Source of the DNA: an uncultured Rubrobacteraceae bacterium
GTDB lineage: Bacteria > Actinomycetota > Rubrobacteria > Rubrobacterales > Rubrobacteraceae
Length of the DNA: 12,051 nt
Direction: 5' to 3'
NCBI GenBank assembly: GCA_902806015.1
Contig: CADCUZ010000057.1
Coordinates: 1 to 12,051 of the forward strand
Positions 1-5,784 of this stretch are shown piece by piece. The translations under genes were made by a program, and so were the position numbers. Every line of letters starts with the position of its first letter. Positions within the stretch are counted from its first letter, which is position 1. Below the pieces are notes generated by a model that saw nothing but the letters and a program-made list of their open reading frames with translations, was not told where the DNA came from and searched no databases.

Positions 1-1
1 C

Positions 2-319
2 TATGGGACCGGCTGGGGCGCGGTCCGCGGCCTCATCGGCGCGGCCGGTCTCGAGGGGACCACCGCGGCCGTTGCCCACTTCGGCGCTGTGTGGGGCTCG
101 GAACAAGTCATGCTGCCTGCTCTCGGCGTCGCGCCGCCGTTCTGGACCTAGGGGGCGAAGGAGGTCGGCATCGACGCCTTCCACCACCTCGTCTACGCGG
201 GCGCCAAGGGCGCCTGCGCCCTTCTGGACCTAGCGGTCCAGGGCCCGCTGCGTACCACCACCTTCGAGACCCACGATCTGTATCAGGGCGTTCCCTACAC
301 GGAGGGGGATCTCGCTTGA
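2..319 (+). pseudogene. C-terminal remnant of a DUF1440/YagU-like membrane protein, interrupted by an in-frame TAG
   Basis: One reading frame enters from the left edge and reads YGTGWGAVRGLIGAAG, then AVAHFGAVWGSEQVMLPALG and APPFWT. It meets TAG at 149-151 and continues in the same frame with GAKEVGIDAFHHLVYAGA up to TGA at 317-319. Small-residue helices, the YGTGWGAV motif and the PALGxxPPxW...HHLVY pattern resemble the C-terminal half of small DUF1440/YagU-like integral membrane proteins; this is a recollection of the family, not a search result. Protein-like sequence continues in frame after the stop, which argues for a nonsense mutation rather than a natural end. The last 30 codons match nothing I recognise. 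The N-terminus lies outside the window. The aldo/keto reductase ribosome binding site follows at once, so the two genes may have been co-transcribed. Alternatives are a genuinely shorter protein or a sequencing error. Confidence 0.45.
140..233 (+). repeat. 12-bp direct repeat TTCTGGACCTAG, copies 82 bp apart
   Basis: The 12-mer occurs exactly at 140-151 and 222-233. The first copy supplies the amber codon that breaks the membrane-protein frame. The second copy is read in another frame as part of LLDLA, so its TAG is silent there. The two copies are not related by codon phase, so shared protein sequence does not explain the identity. Chance remains possible. Confidence 0.4.
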
Positions 320-337
320 GCAGGAGGAGGTAAGCCG

Positions 338-1213
338 ATGACCGATGGAAATACCACGCAAAACGCGGCCGAGGCGGGCACCTTCGCCCTCGGCGGGGAC
401 CTCGAAGTGAACCGTCTGGGTTTTGGCGCCATGCGGATCACGGGAGAAGGCATCTGGGGCGAACCCGAGAAGCCCGAGGAGGCAAAAGCCGTCCTCCGGC
501 GTTGCGTCGAGCTCCGCATAAACCTTGTGGACACCGCCGACTCCTACGGCCCCGACGTCTCCGAGCGCCTCATCGGCGAGACGCTCCACCCCTACCCCGA
601 AGGCGTGGTGATCGCCACGAAGGCCGGCCTCGTGCGTCCCGGACCCGGGGACTGGAGGCCGAACGGCCGCCCCGAACACATCAGGGAGGCCGTCGAGGGC
701 AGCCTCGGCCGGCTGAAGCTGGAGACGATAGACCTCTACCAGCTCCACCGCATCGATCCCGAGGTCCCGGTGGAGGAGTCGCTTGGCACGATGTCCGAGC
801 TACGGGACGAGGGCAAGGTCCGTCACGTCGGGCTCTCCGAGGTCGGCGTGGAGGAGCTTCGGCGGGCGCAGCGCGTAATCCCGATCTCGTCCGTGCAAAA
901 CCGCTACAACCTCACCGATCGGGGCTCGGAGGACGTGCTGGAAGCCTGCGAGGGCGACGGTATCGCCTTTATCCCGTGGTTTCCGCTGGCCGCCGGCCCC
1001 CTGGCGCGTCCGGGCGGGCCGGTGGACGAGATCGCCGCCCGCCACGACGCCTCGCCCGGGCAGGTCGCCCTCTCCTGGCTCCTGTGGCGCTCGCCGGTGA
1101 TGCTCCCGATCCCTGGCACCTCCTCCGTCTCCCACCTCGAAGAGAACGTCGCCGCGGCGTCGCTCCAACTCGCTGACGAGGAGTACGCCGAGCTTTCCGA
1201 GGTCTCGGGCTAG
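338..1213 (+). CDS. Aldo/keto reductase, NADPH-dependent oxidoreductase
   Basis: The predicted 291-residue protein has the usual length of a single-domain (alpha/beta)8 aldo/keto reductase, which reduces aldehydes or ketones with NADPH in the cytoplasm. The catalytic tetrad is visible: Asp65 and Tyr70 in [10 protein letters not shown], Lys95 in VIATKAGL and His137 in YQLHRID. The C-terminal phosphate-binding segment [13 protein letters not shown] (258-270) suits the 2'-phosphate of NADPH. The ATG is preceded by AGGAGGAGGT at 321-330 with 7 nt spacing, which fixes the start. The gene follows a decayed membrane-protein gene and precedes a decayed PPOX gene on the same strand. The substrate cannot be read from the sequence. 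The nearest relatives by motif are COG0667/YdbC-type reductases rather than potassium-channel beta-subunit types. The enzyme class is secure; the physiological role is unknown. Confidence 0.9.
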   Translation: MTDGNTTQNAAEAGTFALGGDLEVNRLGFGAMRITGEGIWGEPEKPEEAKAVLRRCVELRINLVDTADSYGPDVSERLIGETLHPYPEGVVIATKAGLVRPGPGDWRPNGRPEHIREAVEGSLGRLKLETIDLYQLHRIDPEVPVEESLGTMSELRDEGKVRHVGLSEVGVEELRRAQRVIPISSVQNRYNLTDRGSEDVLEACEGDGIAFIPWFPLAAGPLARPGGPVDEIAARHDASPGQVALSWLLWRSPVMLPIPGTSSVSHLEENVAAASLQLADEEYAELSEVSG

Positions 1214-1267
1214 AGAAGATCCCGGGCCACAGACCCCGGAAAAGGAGGGCGGCCGGTCGCGCACCAC

Positions 1268-1282
1268 GACAGGTCGCCTGTC
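1268..1282 (+). terminator. Small hairpin after the aldo/keto reductase
   Basis: GACAGG-TCG-CCTGTC forms a perfect 6-bp stem with a 3-nt loop, 55 nt after the stop codon. No T-tract follows, so termination is only a possibility. Confidence 0.25.
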
Positions 1283-1369
1283 CGCGCTTCACGGACCATT
1301 TTCCGCGGTCTCTGAGTCTCAGGAGGTGCGTTTCGCGTATCGGTGGGAAGGCGGCTGGAGGAGATCCGA

Positions 1370-1794
1370 TTGGCGGATACGAAGAACGCACCCGCAGCCG
1401 GTAAAACTGGCCCAAGGCGCCAACTACGGCTCGACCACCACAATGCTTCCCAACAGCAACTTCCAGACGCAGTTGCTCTGGGTACACACCGACGACGAGC
1501 GCCTGGTGGCGAACACGAAAGTTCATCGCCCGAAGTTCAAGAACGCCCAGCGAGACCCCAGGGTCACCCTGACGATCCGCAATGAGCAGGACCCCACCAC
1601 TACGCCGAGGCCTGCGGCAGGGCCGTGGAGCGTGGAGACCGTCACCGGTCCGGAGGCTCGCGACCACATAGACCAGCTCTCAGAAATACCACGGCCAGGA
1701 CTACAACCCCGACGACATCAAGAGCGAGCGGGTGATGCCCTGGATCGGCCCCGACCACCAGACCATCACCAACAGGAGCGAACAGGGCGTTTGA
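1370..1794 (+). pseudogene. PPOX-class (pyridoxamine 5'-phosphate oxidase-like, FMN/F420-binding) pseudogene
   Basis: A split-barrel flavin-enzyme gene can be rebuilt across three frames. TTG at 1370 (GGAGGAG at 1357-1363, 6 nt spacing) begins ADTKNAPAA. After one extra base near 1400 the frame continues as VKLAQGANYGSTTTML, LLWVHTDDERLVANT and KFKNAQRDPRVTLTIRNEQDP. A base is missing in a C-run near 1595, giving HHYAEACGRAVE. A 7-bp tandem duplication (CGTGGAG twice, 1624-1637) shifts to VETVTGPEARDHIDQLS. A further shift near 1683 gives KYHGQDYNPDDIKSERVMPW and a TGA at 1792-1794. The order of segments (GxNYGxxTTL, VNT, RDPRVTLTI, YxExxGRxVE, HIDxLxxKY) is that of PPOX-class F420/FMN-dependent enzymes of about 140 residues. 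Four independent lesions make sequencing error an unlikely sole cause. An alternative GTG start at 1343 is in the same frame. Confidence 0.75.
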
Positions 1795-1948
1795 GAGGGG
1801 AGACACACCACCCGTGGTTTGCCTACACCTTTCGAACCATTTCGCCCGCCGGAAACGCACGCGGCTGTTGCCCGGACGCGCATTTGGGTAAAAGCAACCC
1901 GGACGGTAATCCTCGTCCTGTGTACGACCACGAGAGAAGGAGGCAACC

Positions 1949-2524
1949 GTGGCGAGCGAGTTGCAGGGACGCAAGGTGGCCATCCTCATCGCGCCGGTGG
2001 GCACGGAGCAGGTGGAGTTCGTGCAGCCCAAGGAGGCCGTGGAGGGCGAGGGCGCCACGGTCGAGGTCATCGGCCTCCAGGCCGGCGAGGCCCATACCAT
2101 GAACGGCGACGTCAACCCGGGCGAGACGTTCACGGCCGAGAAGGCAGTCTCGGACGTCTCGGCGGACGACTACGACGCCCTGATCGTGCCGGGCGGCACC
2201 GTTGGCGCGGACAACCTGCGAGGCGACCCGGACGCGGTCGCCTTCGTGAGGGGGTTCTTCGAGCAGGCCAAGCCGGTCGGCGTGATCTGCCACGGCCCGT
2301 GGACGCTGGTCGAGGCGGACGTGGTAAAGGGCCGGACCCTCACCTCCTACCCCTCGCTCCAGACCGACATCCGCAACGCGGGCGGCACCTGGGTGGACGA
2401 GGAGGTCGTCACCGACCAGGGTCTCGTCACCAGCCGCAACCCCGACGACCTGCCGGCGTTCTGCGCCAAAATCGTCGAGGAGATCGGCGAGGGGAAGCAC
2501 GCGGATCAGGCCCGCAGCGCCTAG
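1949..2524 (+). CDS. DJ-1/PfpI family protein (type 1 glutamine amidotransferase-like)
   Basis: The predicted protein has 191 residues, matching the single-domain PfpI/YhbO/DJ-1 family. The nucleophile elbow is GVICHGPW with Cys114-His115. The acidic partner is probably Glu20 in GTEQVEFVQP, which aligns with the conserved Glu of PfpI in its FEDVELIYP segment. ALIVPGGTVGADNLR (78-91) is the conserved strand-loop before the elbow, and RTLTSYPSLQTDIRNAGGTW (129-148) is the typical C-terminal block. The GTG start follows GAAGGAGG (1936-1943) with 5 nt spacing. Family members have been described as proteases, glyoxalase III-type enzymes or deglycases of methylglyoxal/glyoxal adducts, and the exact activity cannot be told from sequence. 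It lies between a PPOX pseudogene and an alcohol dehydrogenase on the same strand. A stress or carbonyl-detoxification role is an inference. Confidence 0.88.
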   Translation: MASELQGRKVAILIAPVGTEQVEFVQPKEAVEGEGATVEVIGLQAGEAHTMNGDVNPGETFTAEKAVSDVSADDYDALIVPGGTVGADNLRGDPDAVAFVRGFFEQAKPVGVICHGPWTLVEADVVKGRTLTSYPSLQTDIRNAGGTWVDEEVVTDQGLVTSRNPDDLPAFCAKIVEEIGEGKHADQARSA

Positions 2525-2553
2525 TTAGGCTCCGGTTAGTGGCAGCGGGTTGG

Positions 2554-2578
2554 GCCCCGCCGCGCGTCCCGGCGGGGC
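2554..2578 (+). terminator. GC-rich hairpin after the DJ-1/PfpI gene
   Basis: GCCCCGCCG and CGGCGGGGC pair perfectly over 9 bp around a 7-nt loop, about 30 nt after the stop codon. There is no T-tract, as is common for high-GC actinobacterial terminators. It separates this gene from the downstream dehydrogenase. Confidence 0.5.
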
Positions 2579-2625
2579 GAGGCCATTCGGCGGTTAAATG
2601 AGAGGGATCACGGAGGTAAGGCTGT

Positions 2626-3816
2626 ATGAAAGCGCTAACGTGGCACGGCAAGCGGGACGTTCGGGTGGACAACGTGCCGGACCCGACCATCCAGGAGCCC
2701 AACGACGCGATCGTCAGGATAACTACAACGAATATCTGCGGCTCGGACCTGCACCTCTACGAGGTTTTGGGGCCGTTTATCGACGAGGGGGACATCCTCG
2801 GCCACGAGCCCATGGGCATCGTAGAGGAGGTGGGGCCAGAGGTCGCGAACTTAGCCCCCGGCGACCGGGTGGTCCTGCCGTTCAACATAAGCTGCGGGCA
2901 CTGCTTTATGTGCGACCAGCGACTCTACTCCCAGTGCGAGACGACGCAGGTACACGAGTACGGCACGGGCGCCAAGTTTTTCGGCTACACCAAGCTCTAC
3001 GGCCAGGTGCCCGGTGCACAGGCCGAGTTCCTGCGCGTCCCCCAGGCCCAATTCGTCCCCATAAAGGTCCCCGAAGAGGGCGTCGACATGCCCGACGAGC
3101 GTTTCGTCTACCTCTCGGACGTGCTTCCGACGAGCTGGCAGGCCGTCGAGTACGCCGGCATCCCAGACGGTGGCAGCGTGGCGATCTTCGGGCTCGGCCC
3201 GATCGGCCAGATGTGCGCGCGCATCGCCCGGTATAGGGGCCACAGGGTCATCGGGGTTGACCTAGTGCCCGAGCGCCTGGAGATGGCCCGCCGGTACGGC
3301 GCCGAGGTGATGGACCTCCGCGACCACGACGACATAGCGGAGACGATTCGTGGGATGACTGACGGGCGGGGACCTAACTCCGTCATAGACGCCGTCGGCA
3401 TGGAGTCCCACGGTTCGGGCGGGGGCAAGATGGCCCAGACGCTCGTGGGCCTGCTCCCGGATTCGGCGGCCCAGACAGCGATGGAGAAGGGCGGGGTGGA
3501 CCGGCTTACGGCGCTCAACCAGTGCATCGAGACCGTGCGTCGCGGGGGCACGCTCTCCATAAGCGGCGTCTACGGCGGCACGGCCGACCCCCTGAACCTG
3601 TTGCAGCTCTTCGACAAACAGATACAGGTCCGCATGGGTCAGGCCAACGTCAAGGCGTGGGTTGACGACATCATGCCGCTTCTGGTCGGCGGTGGCGACC
3701 CGCTCGGGGTCGAAGACTTCGCCACCCACAAGATGCCGCTCGACCAGGCGCCCCACGCGTACGAGATCTTCCAGAAAAAGCAGGACGGCGCCATCAAGAT
3801 CCTGCTCCAACCGTAG
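2626..3816 (+). CDS. Zinc-dependent alcohol dehydrogenase, formaldehyde-dehydrogenase-like subgroup
   Basis: This 396-residue medium-chain dehydrogenase oxidises an alcohol or aldehyde adduct with NAD(H). Catalytic zinc ligands are Cys38 in NICGSDLH and His60-Glu61 in GHEPMG; Asp165 in YLSDVLPTSW sits where the further ligand is in this subgroup. Structural zinc cysteines are Cys90, Cys93, Cys96 and Cys104 in CGHCFMCDQRLYSQC. The Rossmann motif GLGPIG is at 189-194, and Asp212 at the end of the second strand suggests NAD rather than NADP. A long insertion between the coenzyme fold and the C-terminal part (about 255-300, VIDAVGMESHG onward) is typical of glutathione-independent formaldehyde-dehydrogenase-like proteins. 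The start is an ATG 8 nt after GGAGGT (2612-2617). The substrate is unknown. It is likely monocistronic, as hairpins lie on both sides. Confidence 0.9.
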   Translation: MKALTWHGKRDVRVDNVPDPTIQEPNDAIVRITTTNICGSDLHLYEVLGPFIDEGDILGHEPMGIVEEVGPEVANLAPGDRVVLPFNISCGHCFMCDQRLYSQCETTQVHEYGTGAKFFGYTKLYGQVPGAQAEFLRVPQAQFVPIKVPEEGVDMPDERFVYLSDVLPTSWQAVEYAGIPDGGSVAIFGLGPIGQMCARIARYRGHRVIGVDLVPERLEMARRYGAEVMDLRDHDDIAETIRGMTDGRGPNSVIDAVGMESHGSGGGKMAQTLVGLLPDSAAQTAMEKGGVDRLTALNQCIETVRRGGTLSISGVYGGTADPLNLLQLFDKQIQVRMGQANVKAWVDDIMPLLVGGGDPLGVEDFATHKMPLDQAPHAYEIFQKKQDGAIKILLQP

Positions 3817-3832
3817 CCCCCGCAGGACAACC

Positions 3833-3863
3833 GCCAGCCGGATCCGCTCGCGATCCGGCTGGC
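3833..3863 (+). terminator. Rho-independent-type terminator of the alcohol dehydrogenase
   Basis: GCCAGCCGGATC and GATCCGGCTGGC form a perfect 12-bp stem with a 7-nt loop, 16 nt after the dehydrogenase stop codon. Only a short TT follows. It is the strongest stem noted in the window. Confidence 0.75.
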
Positions 3864-4179
3864 TTCGCGTTCCCGCTGAACCTGTTCCCCTGATCACCCC
3901 GCAATGGGGCGCAACGAGGAAGGCGCGCAGCGCCGTATCTCGGAGACGGCCGCCGCCATACTCCCGCGGGGCGAGAACCTGTGCGCCTTTCGGGCCAATT
4001 TGCGCGCTGACTTCCCCGCCGGTCTTCCTGGGGTTCCGGGAAGCGCTGAAAAGAGGGCGTTCTCGGAGGTTAGCGGGCATTTCGGGGTGGCGCTCGGTGG
4101 CATGGGTCGCGGTTGTGTAAACCTGACGCCCCGGTCCGAACGTCCCCGCGCCGTGCGGCCCAGAGGGAGGAGCGCAGAC
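3864..4179. other. Intergenic stretch without a convincing gene
   Basis: Open frames exist on both strands, for example a roughly 108-codon frame on the minus strand at 3894-4220 and a plus frame from 3904. Neither has a ribosome binding site that I can support or a recognisable domain, and both are rich in Arg/Ala/Pro/Ser, as expected of unselected GC-rich DNA. A small hairpin ACCCCGCAATGGGG occurs near 3895. An imperfect inverted pair (GCGC..CTTCCC / GGGAAGCGC) lies around 4004-4046. No tRNA or CRISPR structure is seen. Confidence 0.5.
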
Positions 4180-4239
4180 ATGATCCTTACCAAATCCGTC
4201 CTCGGAGGGGCCGCTCCCACGCGTGGGGAGGCGCGATGA
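4180..4239 (+). CDS. Possible 19-residue leader-like ORF overlapping the PadR remnant by ATGA
   Basis: ATG at 4180 lies 7 nt after GGGAGGAG (4165-4172) and opens a 19-codon frame (MILTKSVLGGAAPTRGEAR). Its TGA at 4237-4239 overlaps the ATG of the PadR remnant at 4236. The good ribosome binding site and the ATGA overlap look like translational coupling. It may instead be the remaining end of a decayed gene. No function is recognised. Confidence 0.25.
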   Translation: MILTKSVLGGAAPTRGEAR

Positions 4240-4403
4240 TAGAGGCGCCCCGGACCGTCGACATCCGCGACTGGCTCGCGCGCCCTTCCTTCTTCTCCTG
4301 TGCATGCGCGATAGGGACCTTCAGGGCTACGAGTTGATGGGCAGGCTGTCGGACCTCGGCCTTGCGAAGGCCCGTTTGCCCCACGCCTCCTACCGCGGGA
4401 GGC
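4236..4403 (+). pseudogene. Truncated, frameshifted PadR-family transcriptional regulator
   Basis: ATG at 4236 (GGGGAGG at 4225-4231) begins MIEAPRTVDIRDWLARP. A frame change near 4284 continues as FLLLLCMRDRDLQGYELM and GRLSDLGLAKARLPHASYR. The pattern xDxRxWLxPxxLLLLxxRxxxGYELMxxLxxxG...YR is the start of PadR-family winged-helix regulators. PadR proteins need about 100-180 residues, and here the match stops after about 55, at the point where the convergent glycerate kinase gene ends. The rest of the wing and the dimerisation helices are missing, so the gene is dead. Its original target is unknown. Confidence 0.6.
4385..4403 (-). terminator. Hairpin abutting the glycerate kinase stop codon
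   Basis: Read on the minus strand, GCCTCC-CGCGGTA-GGAGGC forms a 6-bp stem starting directly after the glycerate kinase TGA (4404-4406). There is no T-tract. It could end the hyi-glxR-gcl-kinase transcript. Confidence 0.45.
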
Positions 4404-5690
4404 TCAACCGGAGACCAGGACCACCCGCAGGTCGTTGACGTTGGTGCCGGTAGGACCCGTCACGAGCAACGCCCGACCCGCCTCCAGCGCTGCGTGGGCA
4501 TCGTTGTCTTCGAGTGCCCGGACGGGGTCCACGCCGGCCTCCCGCATTTGTGCCGCCGTCCCGCCGTACACGAGGCCGCCCGCCGCGTCGGTGGGGCCAT
4601 CGTTGCCGTCGGTATCCGCCGCGAAGGCCGCCCAGCCGCCGATCCCATCCAACTCGACCGCCAGCGTAAGGGCGAACTCCTGGTTGGGGCCTCCCGTGCC
4701 GCCTCCCCTTACGACCACAGTCGCCTCACCGCCCGAGACGAGGGCGCACGGGGGCTGGGCGGGGTTGCCGCTCTCGAGCGCCTCCCGCACGACGGCCGCG
4801 TAGACCGAGGCTATGGACCTGGCGTCGCCGGTCATGGCGGTCGAAAGTATGAGGGGCTCGTAGCCGAGATCCCCGGCTTTCCCGGCGGCGGCCTCGACCG
4901 CGTGCCGGCCGCCGCCGCAGACCACGTTCGCGACGTTGTCGAAGACGGGGTCACCGGGTTTGGGAGTCTCCTCTGCTTCCTTCAGGTGTTCCGCGATGCT
5001 CAGCGGCGGATCTATGCCGTAGCGCTCCAGCACGGCCCGAGCCGCGTCCAGCGTAGTCGTGTCGGGGGCGGTAGGGCCCGAGGCGATGGAGGAGGGCGCG
5101 TCGCCGACCACGTCCGAGAGGAGGAGGGCGAGGACCTTCGCGGGGGCGGCGAGGCGGGCGAGACCACCGCCCTTCAGCACGGAGACGTGCTTGCGGACGG
5201 TATTTATCTCACCGATATCCGCCCCGCTCTTCAGGAGGTCCTGCGTGAGCTTTTTCAGGTCTCCTATTTCTATGGGCGGCGCGGGGTCCGCGAGCAGGGC
5301 CGAGGCGCCGCCGGAGATGAGGGCGACGAGCAGGTCGCCTTCCTCCAGCGATTCGGTGAGTTCCCGCACCCTGCGTGCGGCCTCCACGCCCCTCTCGTCG
5401 GGCTCCGGGTGGGAAGCATAGACGGTCTCGAAGCCCTCGGGGCCCGCGTCGTGGCCGTCCTTGGTAACCACGACCCCGGCCGCGATGCGTCCATCGAAAA
5501 GCTCTTGGGCGGCCTCCGCCATCGCCCCGGCCGCCTTGCCGGCGGCCACGACGAACACCCTCCGCGCCTCCAAGCGTGCGTCGCCGGCGAGCACGGCACC
5601 GCCTTCGAGCCGCACCGAGCGCAGGACGGCGTCTTTCGGGTCGGCCGCGGCGAGCCCGGCCTCCAGGACCTCTCTCAGTTCGTTAGCCAT
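4404..5690 (-). CDS. Glycerate 2-kinase, MOFRL/DUF4147 type
   Basis: The predicted 428-residue protein has the two-domain layout of the GckA/TtuD glycerate kinases: an N-terminal DUF4147 domain (about 5-240) and a C-terminal MOFRL domain (about 313-420). Conserved features are AAGKAAGAM with Lys52, LISGGASALL (124-133), NTVRKHVSVLKGGG (163-176), SGGEATV (319-325), GGPNQEFAL (333-341), DTDGNDGPTDAAG (359-371) and GPTGTNVND (412-420). The family phosphorylates D-glycerate with ATP, mostly to 2-phosphoglycerate, which enters lower glycolysis. It is the last gene of the glyoxylate cluster, 94 nt after gcl, and completes glyoxylate assimilation. The ATG start has only a weak upstream purine stretch, so translation may depend on transcript context. 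The fold is unrelated to E. coli GlxK, so that symbol is not used. Confidence 0.92.
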   Translation of the reverse strand: MANELREVLEAGLAAADPKDAVLRSVRLEGGAVLAGDARLEARRVFVVAAGKAAGAMAEAAQELFDGRIAAGVVVTKDGHDAGPEGFETVYASHPEPDERGVEAARRVRELTESLEEGDLLVALISGGASALLADPAPPIEIGDLKKLTQDLLKSGADIGEINTVRKHVSVLKGGGLARLAAPAKVLALLLSDVVGDAPSSIASGPTAPDTTTLDAARAVLERYGIDPPLSIAEHLKEAEETPKPGDPVFDNVANVVCGGGRHAVEAAAGKAGDLGYEPLILSTAMTGDARSIASVYAAVVREALESGNPAQPPCALVSGGEATVVVRGGGTGGPNQEFALTLAVELDGIGGWAAFAADTDGNDGPTDAAGGLVYGGTAAQMREAGVDPVRALEDNDAHAALEAGRALLVTGPTGTNVNDLRVVLVSG

Positions 5691-5716
5691 ACCGGCACTC
5701 TAATCCATGCGGGCGG

Positions 5717-5772
5717 CCCCCGCCGGGGGGGTGCTAACACCTCTCGGGGGCGCAAGGAGCAGCGGGCCCCCG
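5717..5772 (-). other. Two GC-rich hairpins between gcl and the glycerate kinase gene
   Basis: CCCCC-GCC-GGGGG at 5717-5729 and CGGGGGC (5745-5751) pairing with GCCCCCG (5766-5772) occupy most of the 94-nt gap. They could attenuate transcription or stabilise RNA ends between the two genes, but no T-tract follows either. This is weak evidence. Confidence 0.3.
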
Positions 5773-5784
5773 CCGAACCGGGGA

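Noticed and set aside
1868..1895. TTGCCC ... TAAAAG as a promoter of the DJ-1/PfpI gene
   Set aside because: The spacing is about 15 nt and both hexamers are poor, which is too weak to annotate.
1819..2601. 260-codon open frame on the + strand overlapping the DJ-1/PfpI gene
   Set aside because: It is a frame-shifted reading of the PfpI gene, Arg/Gly-rich and without motifs.
3262..4305. 347-codon open frame on the - strand
   Set aside because: Half of it is antisense to the zinc dehydrogenase and the rest spans the terminator and intergenic DNA. No domain is recognisable.
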